From the NCBI GenBank assembly GCA_015234525.1, contig JADGMX010000041.1, positions 1 through 64,000 of the forward strand: 64,000 bases of DNA. The letters run 5' to 3'. The position numbers and the translations under genes were made by a program. The notes under the pieces were generated by a model. The model did not search any database. It saw only the letters and a list, made by a program, of their open reading frames with translations, and was not told the DNA's origin. Within the stretch, counting starts at the first letter, position 1. Each line of letters opens with the position of its first letter. Shown here piece after piece: positions 35,704 to 45,457 of the stretch. Origin of the DNA: Flavobacterium sp. Its GTDB lineage: Bacteria > Bacteroidota > Bacteroidia > Flavobacteriales > Flavobacteriaceae.

Positions 35704-36887
35704 ATGTATAAAGGTATTTTGATTTTGATGCTGACAATTTCGGCAGCGTCTTTTTCGCAAATTGTAAACATACCGGATCCTGTTTTTAAAACCATGCTGA
35801 TGGAACATGATACCAACGGCGATGGTGAAATTCAGATTTCAGAAGCTGAGGCTGTTGTAGCTTTGTCGCTTAGTATTAATCCCGACAACCCAAATAAAAT
35901 TCAGAGTTTAGAGGGAATAGAATATTTCGTGAACATCTTTTCGCTCGAGTTCCGCCAACACAGTGTTGAAAGCCTTGATGCGACAATGTTGCCAACCTTT
36001 ATCAGCTGATACGCGACGGCAATGAAATGACCACGATTAACGTTGCGGGACTTTCGAATTTGGAGCATTTGTTTGTTCTTCGCAATAACATCAGCACGCT
36101 CGACTTGACCGGATTGGATAATCTTAGATGGCTGTGGACAGATGATAATCCGATTTCAGAGCTCGATGTTCATCTTTTGCCTTCCCTGGAAACGCTATTT
36201 TGCAGGAACAATAATTTGTCGGAACTCAACTTATTGCCAATTTCCAATCTTACACGTATTAGGTGTGGCGACAACCAAATCAGTCACCTCGATGTGAATC
36301 ACTTCATGAATTTGAATGAACTTCAAACCGAAGATAATGTTATCGCCAATATAAATCTCGATGGATTGCAAAATCTGACGAATCTCAATATTAGCGGAAA
36401 TCTAATAACTCAGCTCAACGTCTCACAAACAGGGGTTCGGAATTTAAAATGTGCTAACAATGTAAATCTCACACAGATTTTTGCTTCCAATGGCATTGTA
36501 TCCGCCGCAGGTCAATTTGATTTTAATACTTTGCCACTGCTTGATTTTATATGTATTGATGAAGGCGAAGAAAACGCGGTTGCGCAAAGTGGTTATAATC
36601 CGTCGGCGTTTGTAGGTTCAGGAGCCGACTGCCAGTTATCTATCGAAGAAAATGTTGTTGAAAAGACGATCGCGGTCATTCCAAATCCGGTTTTAGATTT
36701 GGTCGATGTTCAAATTCATTACGAAGCTACTCTATTTCAAATTGTCGATGTGAGCGGCAAGCGAATCTTATCGGCTGCAGATAAAGCCACAGTAGAATCG
36801 GCAATCATCAAACTTCCGGCAGGATTGTATTTTTTAAGAGTTTATCAAGACGCTGAATCAACTACAACCAGGTTCATTAAGCTGTAA
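35704..36887 (+). pseudogene. T9SS-secreted leucine-rich-repeat protein, frameshifted
   Basis: Two adjoining frames, 35704-36009 and 36027-36887, form one gene. The first has a signal peptide (MYKGILILMLTISAASFS) and an EF-hand-like loop (DTNGDGEIQ) and runs into a LRR region. The second continues the LRR repeats (LEHLFVLRNNISTLDL and similar, about 22-residue period) and ends with a T9SS type A sorting domain (IPNPVLDLVDVQI, then LPAGLYFLRV). Near 35990-35997 the reading changes: adding one A in the CCAACC context would give LPNLYQLIRDGNEMTTI and restore a single frame of ~393 codons. So a one-base deletion, or a sequencing error, has split it. Confidence 0.8.
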
Positions 36888-36889
36888 AT

Positions 36890-37669
36890 TTATTCCTCGA
36901 TATCGCCATCATCGCCAATTAGGCTTTCGCGAACTTTCTTGAAAAGATCAGACGAATAAACAAACTCGACCACCGATTTTTTCTTGGTTTCAAGTATCTC
37001 ATCTTTATCGCCTTCCCATTCTTTAAGTCCGTTTTTCAGGAAAACAATCTTTTCGCCATTTTGCAAAACCGAGTTCATGTCATGGGTATTAATCACCGTT
37101 GTCATATTGTATTCCTTGGTGATCTCATTGATTAAAACATCGATTACGATCGCGGTTTCAGGATCGAGCCCCGAGTTCGGTTCGTCGCAAAATAAATATT
37201 TTGGATTGTTGACGATCGCTCTTGCAATGGCCACACGTTTCTGCATTCCGCCCGAAATCTCCGACGGAAACTTCTTGTTGGCATCAACCAAATTAACACG
37301 CTCCAGAACTTGATTTACCCGCTCGCGAATCTCCGCACGTTTTTTATTGGAAAACATACGCAGTGGAAAAGCCACATTTTCTTCCACAGTCATCGAGTCA
37401 AAAAGAGCACTTCCCTGAAAGACCATCCCGATTTCAGTTCGAAGTGCGCGATGTTCTTGCGGCGTCATTTCAGAATAGATCCGCCCGTCAAAAGCGATCG
37501 TTCCAACATCCGGTGTGTGAATTCCGAGTAGCGTTTTCAGCAACACCGTTTTTCCCGATCCGCTTCGGCCAATGATCAAATTGGTTTTTCCGGTCTCAAA
37601 CGTTGTTGTGATCCCTTTTAAAATATGAGCATCGCCAAAAGACTTTTCTATATTTTTTACTTCAATCAT
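36890..37669 (-). CDS. mlaF: ABC transporter ATP-binding protein, MlaF-like
   Basis: ATPase of the MCE-type lipid-asymmetry transporter, giving retrograde phospholipid traffic in the Mla model. Walker A GRSGSGKTVLL; signature SGGMQKRVAIARAI; Walker B YLFCDEPNSGLDP; switch His in NTHDMN. The ATG at 37669 overlaps the mlaE stop (TAATG) and gives MIEVKNIEKSFG; the frame is open 20 codons further but that reads into mlaE. No MCE (MlaD) gene is beside it, so it must be elsewhere. Confidence 0.9.
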   Translation of the reverse strand: MIEVKNIEKSFGDAHILKGITTTFETGKTNLIIGRSGSGKTVLLKTLLGIHTPDVGTIAFDGRIYSEMTPQEHRALRTEIGMVFQGSALFDSMTVEENVAFPLRMFSNKKRAEIRERVNQVLERVNLVDANKKFPSEISGGMQKRVAIARAIVNNPKYLFCDEPNSGLDPETAIVIDVLINEITKEYNMTTVINTHDMNSVLQNGEKIVFLKNGLKEWEGDKDEILETKKKSVVEFVYSSDLFKKVRESLIGDDGDIEE

Positions 37670-38415
37670 TAGCTTAGTAGTAGTTGTGTCAGAATGAAAT
37701 TCACCAAAATAATTGTTACGCTCGTCCATACAAACGAAACCGTACTTGCTTTACCAACTTCAAGCGCGCCACCTTTCATGTAGTAGCCGTGGAACGACGG
37801 AATTGTAGCAAGCAAAAACGCATAAACCATCGTTTTGATCATCGCATAGGTAATGTGAAACGGAATGAAATCCATCTGTAAACCGCCAATAAACTCGTCG
37901 CTTGAAACAAGTCCGCCGTAAACTCCGGCAATATAACCGCCCCAAACTCCGAGGAACATACTGAGCGCAATCACAAAAGGGTAGAGGCACATCGCGATGA
38001 TTTTCGGAAAAACAAGATAATTAAGCGAGTTTACACCCATGATCTCAAGTGCGTCAATTTGTTCGGTAACGCGCATGGTTCCGATGCTCGAGGTTATAAA
38101 CGAACCCACTTTTCCGGCCATAATTACCGAAATAAACGTCGGTGCGAACTCCAGGATCACCGATTGTCGCGTCGCAAAAGCGATAAGGTTTCGCGGAATC
38201 AACGGATTTGTCAGGTTAAGCGCAGTCTGAATTGCCACAACGCCACCAATGAAAAATGAAATAAACGCCACAATTCCAAGCGAGCCAATGATCAGATCAT
38301 CAACCTCCTTGAGCACAAGGCCGCGCATATAAGACCATTTTACCGGCTGCTTAAAAACCTCTTTCAGCATTATAAAATATTTCCCGGTCTGGGACAAATA
38401 TCGGACGAGCATCAT
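37669..38415 (-). CDS. mlaE: ABC transporter permease, MlaE-like
   Basis: Inner-membrane permease of the MCE/Mla transporter. Five or so hydrophobic helices; the family-typical FVGG-like start (FISFFIGGVVAIQTALNL), ILEFAPTFISVIMAGKVGSFI, and EQIDALEIMGVNSLNYLVFPKI, the coupling region contacting MlaF. 248 residues is standard. Translationally coupled to mlaF. A palindromic repeat lies in its 5' region. Confidence 0.9.
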   Translation of the reverse strand: MMLVRYLSQTGKYFIMLKEVFKQPVKWSYMRGLVLKEVDDLIIGSLGIVAFISFFIGGVVAIQTALNLTNPLIPRNLIAFATRQSVILEFAPTFISVIMAGKVGSFITSSIGTMRVTEQIDALEIMGVNSLNYLVFPKIIAMCLYPFVIALSMFLGVWGGYIAGVYGGLVSSDEFIGGLQMDFIPFHITYAMIKTMVYAFLLATIPSFHGYYMKGGALEVGKASTVSFVWTSVTIILVNFILTQLLLS

Positions 38416-38490
38416 AAGTGTAGAATATATGCTAAAATAGCGATTAGTTTACAGTTAAGCAGATACTGTTATTACTTTTTTGTGATAGTT

Positions 38491-38580
38491 GAGCGTGACC
38501 ACAGGGGTCGGGCTCTGCGCTATTAGTCTGTGGCTTGCTATCGCCGCCACAGAGCTAGCCGCTTCGATCCCTCACGCGGC
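38491..38580. repeat. Palindromic element copy 6 (type B), left of delta-60 gene
   Basis: Outer stem GCGTGA/TCACGC, second hairpin GACC/GGTC, core stem TCTGTGGC against GCCACAGA. Right flank GCTAGCCGCTTCGATCCC. Almost identical to copy 7, with two base differences over about 85 nt, and in the same orientation. Confidence 0.9.
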
Positions 38581-38687
38581 GTGTTGCGTTTTGGGCAAGT
38601 ACAAGAAGGTAAAAGTTGAAAATAGGAAGTCAATAAAATAGATTAACATTGCTAAATTCCATATATTGACCTCAAATAACACTCACT

Positions 38688-41600
38688 ATGACAAAACTTT
38701 ACGCTTATATTCTGTTGTTTGTTGCCACTTTCGCAACGGCACAAGAACCCGGCGACGTCGCATTCACAGCCCAATTTGGAGATCAACCGGAAAATACTTT
38801 TTTATACCGGACACGATACAGCAATCCCAAAATCGCCGTACAATCAGACGGTAAGTTTATTATCACAAGCGGCCGCGGATTGGAGCGTGTTGACGGAAAT
38901 CTTCGCGATTTGTCTTTCGAAACGCGCTTCCAAACAATTGGAACATACGATCCGACTCAGGTCCTACAACTGCAGTCGCTTCCAAACGGGAAGACATTGC
39001 TGTTAACAAAATTCGGCGTTGTTGAAGGCGCCGCTGACGATCAATATTTCGTTCGGTTAAATCAAGATGGAAGCCTTGATAGCAGTTTCTCGCATACGCT
39101 CGACGCAGTGGAATATTTTGAGGTTCAGCCCGACGGTAAAATTTTAGTCACCGCCGTAAGTGATTTGCAGTATACCATTTATCGCCTGAATGAAGATGGG
39201 TCGCTGGATCCAACTTTTAATTTCAGCGCGGAAGGTCTTGCGTCACAACGTTTTTTTCTACTGCCAGACGGTAAGATCATCATTCTGGGTCAGCAAGATA
39301 CATACATGGTCAATATCATGCGATTAAATAATAACGGCAGTTTGGATTCATCATTTTACGTCAGTGATACCGGTTATAATTCGCTGGTCGTAAACGCAGT
39401 CTTGCCGCTCACAGACGGACGCTTAATTGTGGGCGGTTACTTTGATTCTTACGATGAAAGTCAATTTGAAAACCTGATGATGCTCAGCCAGGACGGCACG
39501 TTGAACACGTCATTTAACTTTGATACCGAACATGAAACAATTCCAGTACCAACCGTTGAAGACTTGGCGATTCAAGCTAATGGCAAAATACTAGTAGCTT
39601 TTAATGGCGGACTTTATGCTGCCAATATTAATCAATCTTTCGGGTCTATCGTCCGACTCAACCTCGACGGTAGCATAGACGAGTCGTTTCAACCTAACAT
39701 AGATAATCAATCTATTGCCGTAACCGTACTTCCAAATCAGGATATAATCGTGCAGGTTCGTCATAACTCGGCTTATAATACGGCACAAATTGACGGTGTG
39801 GCGAAATTAGATTCAAACGGCGCTCGCGATAGTTCTTTCAATAACGAAGGTTTTAGCGGTGCGGTTTTATCAATGGTTTGTCAGCCTGATGGCAAAATTA
39901 TTCTTGGAGGTGAGTTTAAATATTTTGATGGTTTGCCGGTCAATAAAATAATCCGGCTGAATACCGATGGGACGCTAGACGAAACATTTAATGTCGGGCA
40001 GCCTATTTTACATAGCGTCAATAGCTTGGCCCTACTTCCCGATGGAAAAATTATCGCCGGCGGTGTATTTAGTATCGGAAGTTCGCCATACGACAATCTC
40101 ATTCGTTTAAATTCAGACGGTTCGACCGATACTTCTTTTACTTCTACCGATCTCGGCGGCCGCGCTAATGTGGTGACGCTTTTACCAGACGGGAAAATAT
40201 TAGTTGGCGGGCAATTTACCCTATCACACCAAAATCGTACTTATAAATCAATGGTCCGATTAAATCAAAACGGAACTGTTGATTCAACATTTTTCGACCA
40301 GACCGATAATTCCGTGGGTTTTAATAATCCTGTGCTTGCAATCGTTGTTCAGCCCGATGGTAAAATTTTGGTAGGCGGACTATTCACCCAATTTTATCTT
40401 TGTAATTTCTGTAACGCCGGCAAGATTGCCAGATTAAACTCCGATGGAACTCGTGATATGACGTTCTATGATGTTAATTTAAATGGAACAGTTCATTCAA
40501 TCGCGCTCGAGCAAAGTGGCAATATTTTGGTGGGGGGCGATTTTAACGTAAGTTCGTATCCCGGCCAAAAGAAATTTGTGCGCTTGTGGCCAAATGGGAT
40601 AATAAAAGACAATTTTACCTATTACAGCGGGATTACAAAGTCGATTATCGTTCAACCTGATAACCAAATTTTAGTAGCCGGTTTAATAAATGGCATTGAT
40701 AATAATTCCGTCAATAATCTTGCTCGACTCAATCCTAATGCCTCGCTTGATTATAATTTTAATGTCGGATCAGGCTTCAATGGTGAAGTCACTCAAATGG
40801 AAATCAGTCCAACCGGCCACATTTTACTTGCAGGAAATTTTACAACATACAAAGGACTTCCCGCACGTCGCTTTTTGGCACTTCACGGAAACGACTTTTT
40901 CACGGTTACCGGAATGAATCGCTTCGACGTAGACAATAACGGATGTACCGAAACCGATCATACCACGCCATTTCTGACAGTAACAACCTCTAACGGAAAT
41001 GTCTTTGTACCCAATATTACAGGGCAATACGAATTGGAACTCGGCGTTGGATCGCATACGTTAACGCCGTCGCTCGAGCACGCCGAGTATTTCACGATAA
41101 ATCCATCAGTGGTAAACGTCGAATTCCCACTCCAAACGGCTCCGCTCACGCAAAATTTCTGCATTTCTAAAAACGGCGTGTTCCCGGATCTCGAAGTTTT
41201 TGTACTCCCACTTGGTGAAGCGCGTCCCGGTTTCGATGCTAAATACCGAATCGTCTATAAAAATAAGGGTACTGAAATCGCAACGGGTTCGGTTACATTT
41301 ACATTCGACGGTGCCATTTGCGATGTTGTAACTACCACACCTTTGGCGGCAAATGCGACGGATAATTCGGTTACCTGGAATTTTGAGAATCTTGATCCAT
41401 TTGAATTTAGGATGCTAGATGTGACGCTGAATTTTAACACGCCGCAAGAATCGCCGGCGCTGATTGGTGGTGAAAACATCTCGTTTGCGGCCTCATTATC
41501 GCCAACAGTAGACCAAACCCCGAATGATAACACGTTTACCCTGGCACAAACCGTAATTAATGCCTTCGATCCAAACGACAAAACATGTCTTCAAGGTAAT

Positions 41601-42230
41601 CTGGTCGGACTAGACGTTGTTGGCCAATACGTGCATTACATGATCAGATTTGAGAATTTGGGCAACGGAAGCGCTAAAAATATTTATATCCTCGACGAGA
41701 TCGATACCGATAAATTCGATATTTCAACGCTTACGCCACTTAACGGAAGCCATTTATTTACCACCAAAATTTACGATGGCAACCGAGTCAAATTCCTTTT
41801 CGAAAACATCAACTTGCCTTTTACCGCAGGTTCTAATACTGGCTATGTTGCGTTTAAGATCAAAACTGTAGCGACACTCGAAATAGGAGATGATTTCAGT
41901 AATTCGGCTGCCATTTATTTCGATTACAACCACGCGATTCTGACCAATAACGAAGTAACCACCATCGGGGTTCTGTCAACAACTGAATTTACACCAGAAA
42001 ATCAATTTGTAATCTATCCGAATCCCGTCAGCGACATCCTTTATATTGCTGCAACTTACCAAGCTGCCGATCAGTTAGAGATTTACAATCTGTCAGGTCA
42101 AATGCTGATGGCAATTGCAAATGCTCGACAGCTTTCCAACATCAATGTGTCGCATTTGCCAATCGGTGTCTATTTTTTAAGGGTAAAATCAGCCGATAAG
42201 ATCTCTTCCATAAAGTTCATTAAGATGTAA
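38688..42230 (+). CDS. T9SS-secreted delta-60-repeat protein
   Basis: Large secreted or surface-attached protein, likely exported by the type IX system. Signal peptide (MTKLYAYILLFVATFATA). About fourteen delta-60-type repeats of 40-60 residues fill residues ~50-740, each with PDGKIL(V) and LN.DGSLD.SF-like motifs. A middle region (~740-1095) has a conserved surface-protein domain with FDPNDKTCLQGNLVG and VHYMIRFENLGNG. A type A CTD ends it (VIYPNPVSDILYI, then LPIGVYFLRV). The repeats form a predicted beta-propeller-like solenoid; ligand unknown. Palindromic elements flank it as direct repeats. Confidence 0.88.
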   Translation: MTKLYAYILLFVATFATAQEPGDVAFTAQFGDQPENTFLYRTRYSNPKIAVQSDGKFIITSGRGLERVDGNLRDLSFETRFQTIGTYDPTQVLQLQSLPNGKTLLLTKFGVVEGAADDQYFVRLNQDGSLDSSFSHTLDAVEYFEVQPDGKILVTAVSDLQYTIYRLNEDGSLDPTFNFSAEGLASQRFFLLPDGKIIILGQQDTYMVNIMRLNNNGSLDSSFYVSDTGYNSLVVNAVLPLTDGRLIVGGYFDSYDESQFENLMMLSQDGTLNTSFNFDTEHETIPVPTVEDLAIQANGKILVAFNGGLYAANINQSFGSIVRLNLDGSIDESFQPNIDNQSIAVTVLPNQDIIVQVRHNSAYNTAQIDGVAKLDSNGARDSSFNNEGFSGAVLSMVCQPDGKIILGGEFKYFDGLPVNKIIRLNTDGTLDETFNVGQPILHSVNSLALLPDGKIIAGGVFSIGSSPYDNLIRLNSDGSTDTSFTSTDLGGRANVVTLLPDGKILVGGQFTLSHQNRTYKSMVRLNQNGTVDSTFFDQTDNSVGFNNPVLAIVVQPDGKILVGGLFTQFYLCNFCNAGKIARLNSDGTRDMTFYDVNLNGTVHSIALEQSGNILVGGDFNVSSYPGQKKFVRLWPNGIIKDNFTYYSGITKSIIVQPDNQILVAGLINGIDNNSVNNLARLNPNASLDYNFNVGSGFNGEVTQMEISPTGHILLAGNFTTYKGLPARRFLALHGNDFFTVTGMNRFDVDNNGCTETDHTTPFLTVTTSNGNVFVPNITGQYELELGVGSHTLTPSLEHAEYFTINPSVVNVEFPLQTAPLTQNFCISKNGVFPDLEVFVLPLGEARPGFDAKYRIVYKNKGTEIATGSVTFTFDGAICDVVTTTPLAANATDNSVTWNFENLDPFEFRMLDVTLNFNTPQESPALIGGENISFAASLSPTVDQTPNDNTFTLAQTVINAFDPNDKTCLQGNLVGLDVVGQYVHYMIRFENLGNGSAKNIYILDEIDTDKFDISTLTPLNGSHLFTTKIYDGNRVKFLFENINLPFTAGSNTGYVAFKIKTVATLEIGDDFSNSAAIYFDYNHAILTNNEVTTIGVLSTTEFTPENQFVIYPNPVSDILYIAATYQAADQLEIYNLSGQMLMAIANARQLSNINVSHLPIGVYFLRVKSADKISSIKFIKM

Positions 42231-42237
42231 AGGATTT

Positions 42238-42325
42238 GGGCGTGACCACAAGGGTCGGGCGCTGCGCTATTAGTCTGTGGCTTGCTATCGCCGCCACAGA
42301 GCTAGCCGCTTCGATCCCTCACGCG
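42238..42325. repeat. Palindromic element copy 7 (type B), right of delta-60 gene
   Basis: Same structure as copy 6: GCGTGA/TCACGC, GACC/GGTC, and core TCTGTGGC/GCCACAGA. Begins 8 nt after the delta-60 stop codon. Followed by a short repeat, GGTGCTGGGTTTTGGG then TGCTGGGT. Confidence 0.9.
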
Positions 42326-42429
42326 GGGTGCTGGGTTTTGGGTGCTGGGTCATTTTAGTAGCGAAATAAACGTGGAACTTAAAATCAGATTTCACGTTCA
42401 CGCTTTATCCAACCGAAGTACAAAATATC

Positions 42430-42550
42430 CACGCGTTAGGGATAGGCGCGGCATCCTTTTTTTGAGGAACGAGAAAAAAGATAGAGCAGATAGCCCGGCG
42501 CCGAAGTTTATAGCTAAATTGGAGGATATGTTTTCTGCGGCGCAACGCCC
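42430..42550. repeat. Palindromic element copy 8 (type B, opposite orientation)
   Basis: Outer stem GCGTT (42433-42437) against AACGC (42544-42548), a compensated variant. Core stem CTTTTTT/AAAAAAG. Second hairpin GCGCCG (42498-42503) against CGGCGC (42538-42543), which abuts the closing arm. Lies between the converging delta-60 and GT2 genes. Confidence 0.8.
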
Positions 42551-42578
42551 AAATTCTCAACCGACTAAGGTTTTAAAT

Positions 42579-43430
42579 TTAGTTGAATATTTTTTTAGCC
42601 ATGATCTGAAGGCGGTATTTTCTGACAAATCTTGCTTGTTCAGCAGTGACCAGCATTGGCTTTTTGGACATTTTGGCCTTGAAATATCCGCTGATATAAT
42701 CGGCTGCCAGCATTGGTTTTCCTTTTCGCAATGCCAGTTTTACCGACGCAATGGCGGTTATCCAAAATCCGTAGCCGAGCGCGTAAAATGCTTCGCCTTG
42801 TTTGTACCGTGCTGATTTATCGTAACTTTTTCCGGTGGGTTTGAGGTGTTTTACCTTGAGATCAGGCAATGTGACTACCTTCCAATTGTGAAAACGCGCC
42901 AATAGTTCGTCGACCGTGTCCCAACCCATTGCCGGTTTTAGCATTCCGATATCGTGAAAACATTTTTTGCGATATGCCTTAAACGCACCGCGAATGTGGT
43001 CCTTATCGGTGAGGTTCTCGAGTGTCCACTCGCCGTTTTTCTCGATATACGCAAACCCGCCGGCCATACCAATTGTCGCATCCGAATTGAACGTAGCAAT
43101 AATTTGCTCGAAGTAATTGCTCGGTAAAATAAGATCGGCATCCAGTTTTACAATGATGTCATAATCTTGGTCGAGCTGCGCGAATCCGATATTGAACGCG
43201 TTGATCACCTTTGATCCGGGCATGTGCTTGGCCTCGGCAGTGGTTTTTACAACAGCAATAAACTGGTGTTTTTCAGCAAAATTGCTGGCAACGTCATACG
43301 TGTTGTCAGCCGAATTATCGTCGACTACCACAACTTTGGCAGGGAGAACGGTTTGCTGGGCGAGCGAGTCCAGCGTGAGGTTTAAAAACCTTGCTTCGTT
43401 ATAAGCCGGAATGACGACGTAATATTTCAT
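42579..43430 (-). CDS. Glycosyltransferase family 2
   Basis: GT-A sugar transferase. N-terminal YYVVIPAYNEARFL and VVVDDNSADNTYDV bind the nucleotide sugar, and VKLDADLILPSNYF holds the DxD-type metal site. The later WDTVDELLARFHNW resembles the catalytic-base region. No membrane helices, so it acts on the cytoplasmic face. Its ATG overlaps the methyltransferase stop (TAATG), so the two act in one transcript and perhaps on one glycan. Substrate unknown. Confidence 0.88.
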   Translation of the reverse strand: MKYYVVIPAYNEARFLNLTLDSLAQQTVLPAKVVVVDDNSADNTYDVASNFAEKHQFIAVVKTTAEAKHMPGSKVINAFNIGFAQLDQDYDIIVKLDADLILPSNYFEQIIATFNSDATIGMAGGFAYIEKNGEWTLENLTDKDHIRGAFKAYRKKCFHDIGMLKPAMGWDTVDELLARFHNWKVVTLPDLKVKHLKPTGKSYDKSARYKQGEAFYALGYGFWITAIASVKLALRKGKPMLAADYISGYFKAKMSKKPMLVTAEQARFVRKYRLQIMAKKIFN

Positions 43431-43957
43431 TACTTCCTAATTTTTTCAGCGTAAACCAAGTAATACCGGTCGGTAAATTTTCGAAGAAGCGGTCTGAACC
43501 CGATTTTTTTTACGGGATGCGTAAATTTCTGACGATCGACAATTTTCCAACCGGTTTTTTCAAGTAACCAGTCGAGTTGCCAATCTTCAAACTCGTGGTA
43601 ATGCCGATCCCATTTGTCGGTTTTACTGCGATACGCGGGGGCAAACCAGAGTCGCAATGGAACTGAAATCAGCAATTTGTCGGCTTTGATGTTTCCCAAT
43701 ATCGTAAACGGATTTAGCAAATGCTCGAAAATTTCAAAAGCGGTTACGACGTTTGCAGTCGAATTTTGCAACGCCGATTGATCGAGATCTAAATCTTCTC
43801 CCGATGTGTTTTTGACCGAAAAACCTTCGCGCTTCATGATTTTTGAAAACGGATTGTCGACGCCAAGGTCTAAAATGGAATCGTTTTGATTGACATGCTT
43901 TTTTAAAAACGTAAGTGTCAGGTTGAAGCGTTTTTCAGGATACGTGTTCTCGTACAT
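43430..43957 (-). CDS. Class I SAM-dependent methyltransferase-like protein
   Basis: Small (175 residues) with a reduced methyltransferase core: NQNDSILDLGVDNPFSKI replaces the usual glycine-rich loop, and NVVTAFEIFEHLLNPF is the motif II/post-II region. Target unknown. The gene precedes and overlaps a GT2 gene, which suggests sugar or lipid modification during surface glycan synthesis. The poor glycine loop leaves some doubt about activity. Confidence 0.78.
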   Translation of the reverse strand: MYENTYPEKRFNLTLTFLKKHVNQNDSILDLGVDNPFSKIMKREGFSVKNTSGEDLDLDQSALQNSTANVVTAFEIFEHLLNPFTILGNIKADKLLISVPLRLWFAPAYRSKTDKWDRHYHEFEDWQLDWLLEKTGWKIVDRQKFTHPVKKIGFRPLLRKFTDRYYLVYAEKIRK

Positions 43958-44153
43958 AATTATCAGTGAGTTGCAAATATAAGGTGATATTTAATGTGAT
44001 AATCAACCAATCTGGATGAAAAAGAAGTCCGTTTTTGATAGTTTTTCTATATCGCTGGCGAGCAACAAATTATCGGGACTGGTCTTCTTATCGGAGAAAT
44101 ATGGTTAAATTTATAGTGCGTTTGGATTTCCGGACGATTAAAAACTTTAACAT

Positions 44154-45455
44154 ATGGACGTTAAGAAACATATTGTAGTGGTTGGCGGCGGATTTGCGGG
44201 AGTTGATTTTATCACCAACCTCGCCGAGGATGACAATTTTGAAATCACCTTAGTCGACAAAAATAATTACAATTTTTTTCCGCCTCTTTTATATCAGGTT
44301 GCGACCGGATTTTTGGATCCGTCGAACATTAGTTACCCGTTTCGAAAATTGTTTGCCGAGAAGCCGAATGTGCGTTTTCGGTTTGGCGAACTCTTGGAAG
44401 TTGATTCGCAACAGCAAAGAATCATTCTTTCAAATGGCGAACTCTCATACGACATTTTGGTCATTGCGACAGGTACGGCATCAAACTATTTCGGTATCGA
44501 AAATGTGCAGAAGTACGCAATTCCGATGAAAACGATGAACGACGCGATTGATATGCGGAATAAGATTCTTCTAAAGATGGAAGAGGCGTCGAGATCTGAT
44601 AACGAATATGAACGTATCCGAAAGACGACAATTGTTGTTGCCGGAGGAGGCCCGACGGGTGTCGAGATTTCGGGTATGTTAGCTGAAATGAAGGCTACGA
44701 TTTTCACCAAAGATTACCCCGAATTAATTGATTTTTTGCCGACAATTTACTTGGTTGATGGTTCAAGGACGTTATTGGGGCCGATGAGTGTCGAATCGCA
44801 GCAATACACAATTCAGAAGCTGACCGAAATGGGCGTGAAGGTGAAACTCAACACCCAAGTAAAAGACTTTGTCGACAATATCGTCTATTTTGCAAATGGC
44901 GATGAGATCGAAACAGAGATATTAATCTGGTCGGCGGGAGTGACTTCGTTGGTTTTCGGCGGCATTCCGACAGAATCGTATGGTCGAGGCCGAAGGTTAA
45001 TTGTAAACGAATTTAATCAGGTTGCCGGAGTTCAAAATATTTATGCAATCGGCGACACGTGTATTCAAACCACTGATGTAAAATGGCCGGGCGGTCATCC
45101 GCAATTGGCGCAGGTCGCGAAACAACAAGGTAAGAATCTGGCGAATAATCTGAAGCGGCGCCGTAGCAACAAACCTCTGACAGCGTTTAAATATAATGAT
45201 AAAGGAAGTATGGCAATCATCGGGCGGAATAAGGCTGTAGCCGATTTGACATTTCCTAAAAAGCACATTAACGGCATTTTGGCGTGGCTCGCATGGTTGT
45301 TTGTTCACTTGTTGTCGCTGGTTAACTTCAAAAACAAAATGTTCACTTTTTACAATTGGATGATTGCATTTTTTACCAAAGATCAATCGCTGCGAATGAT
45401 AATAAAGCCTGATCTGACCGGTGAAATGAACAGTTCACAACAATTAAACAAGTAA
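44154..45455 (+). CDS. Type II NADH dehydrogenase-like FAD oxidoreductase
   Basis: Peripheral membrane NADH:quinone oxidoreductase (NDH-2) type. FAD site VVVGGGFAGVDFI at 7-19; NADH site VVAGGGPTGVEISGML near 162-177; QLAQVAKQQGKNLANNL and YAIGDTC in the C-terminal half. The last ~70 residues (WLAWLFVHLLSLVNF, then FTFYNWMIAFFT) form an amphipathic membrane anchor, as in NDH-2. Length 433 fits. It would feed electrons to the quinone pool without pumping protons. The LLM gene starts 2 nt after the stop. Confidence 0.9.
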   Translation: MDVKKHIVVVGGGFAGVDFITNLAEDDNFEITLVDKNNYNFFPPLLYQVATGFLDPSNISYPFRKLFAEKPNVRFRFGELLEVDSQQQRIILSNGELSYDILVIATGTASNYFGIENVQKYAIPMKTMNDAIDMRNKILLKMEEASRSDNEYERIRKTTIVVAGGGPTGVEISGMLAEMKATIFTKDYPELIDFLPTIYLVDGSRTLLGPMSVESQQYTIQKLTEMGVKVKLNTQVKDFVDNIVYFANGDEIETEILIWSAGVTSLVFGGIPTESYGRGRRLIVNEFNQVAGVQNIYAIGDTCIQTTDVKWPGGHPQLAQVAKQQGKNLANNLKRRRSNKPLTAFKYNDKGSMAIIGRNKAVADLTFPKKHINGILAWLAWLFVHLLSLVNFKNKMFTFYNWMIAFFTKDQSLRMIIKPDLTGEMNSSQQLNK

Positions 45456-45457
45456 TT

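Noticed and set aside
42342..42815. 157-codon plus-strand ORF over the repeat and the end of the GT2 gene
   Set aside because: Crosses palindromic copy 8 and the antisense of GT2; no recognisable domain.
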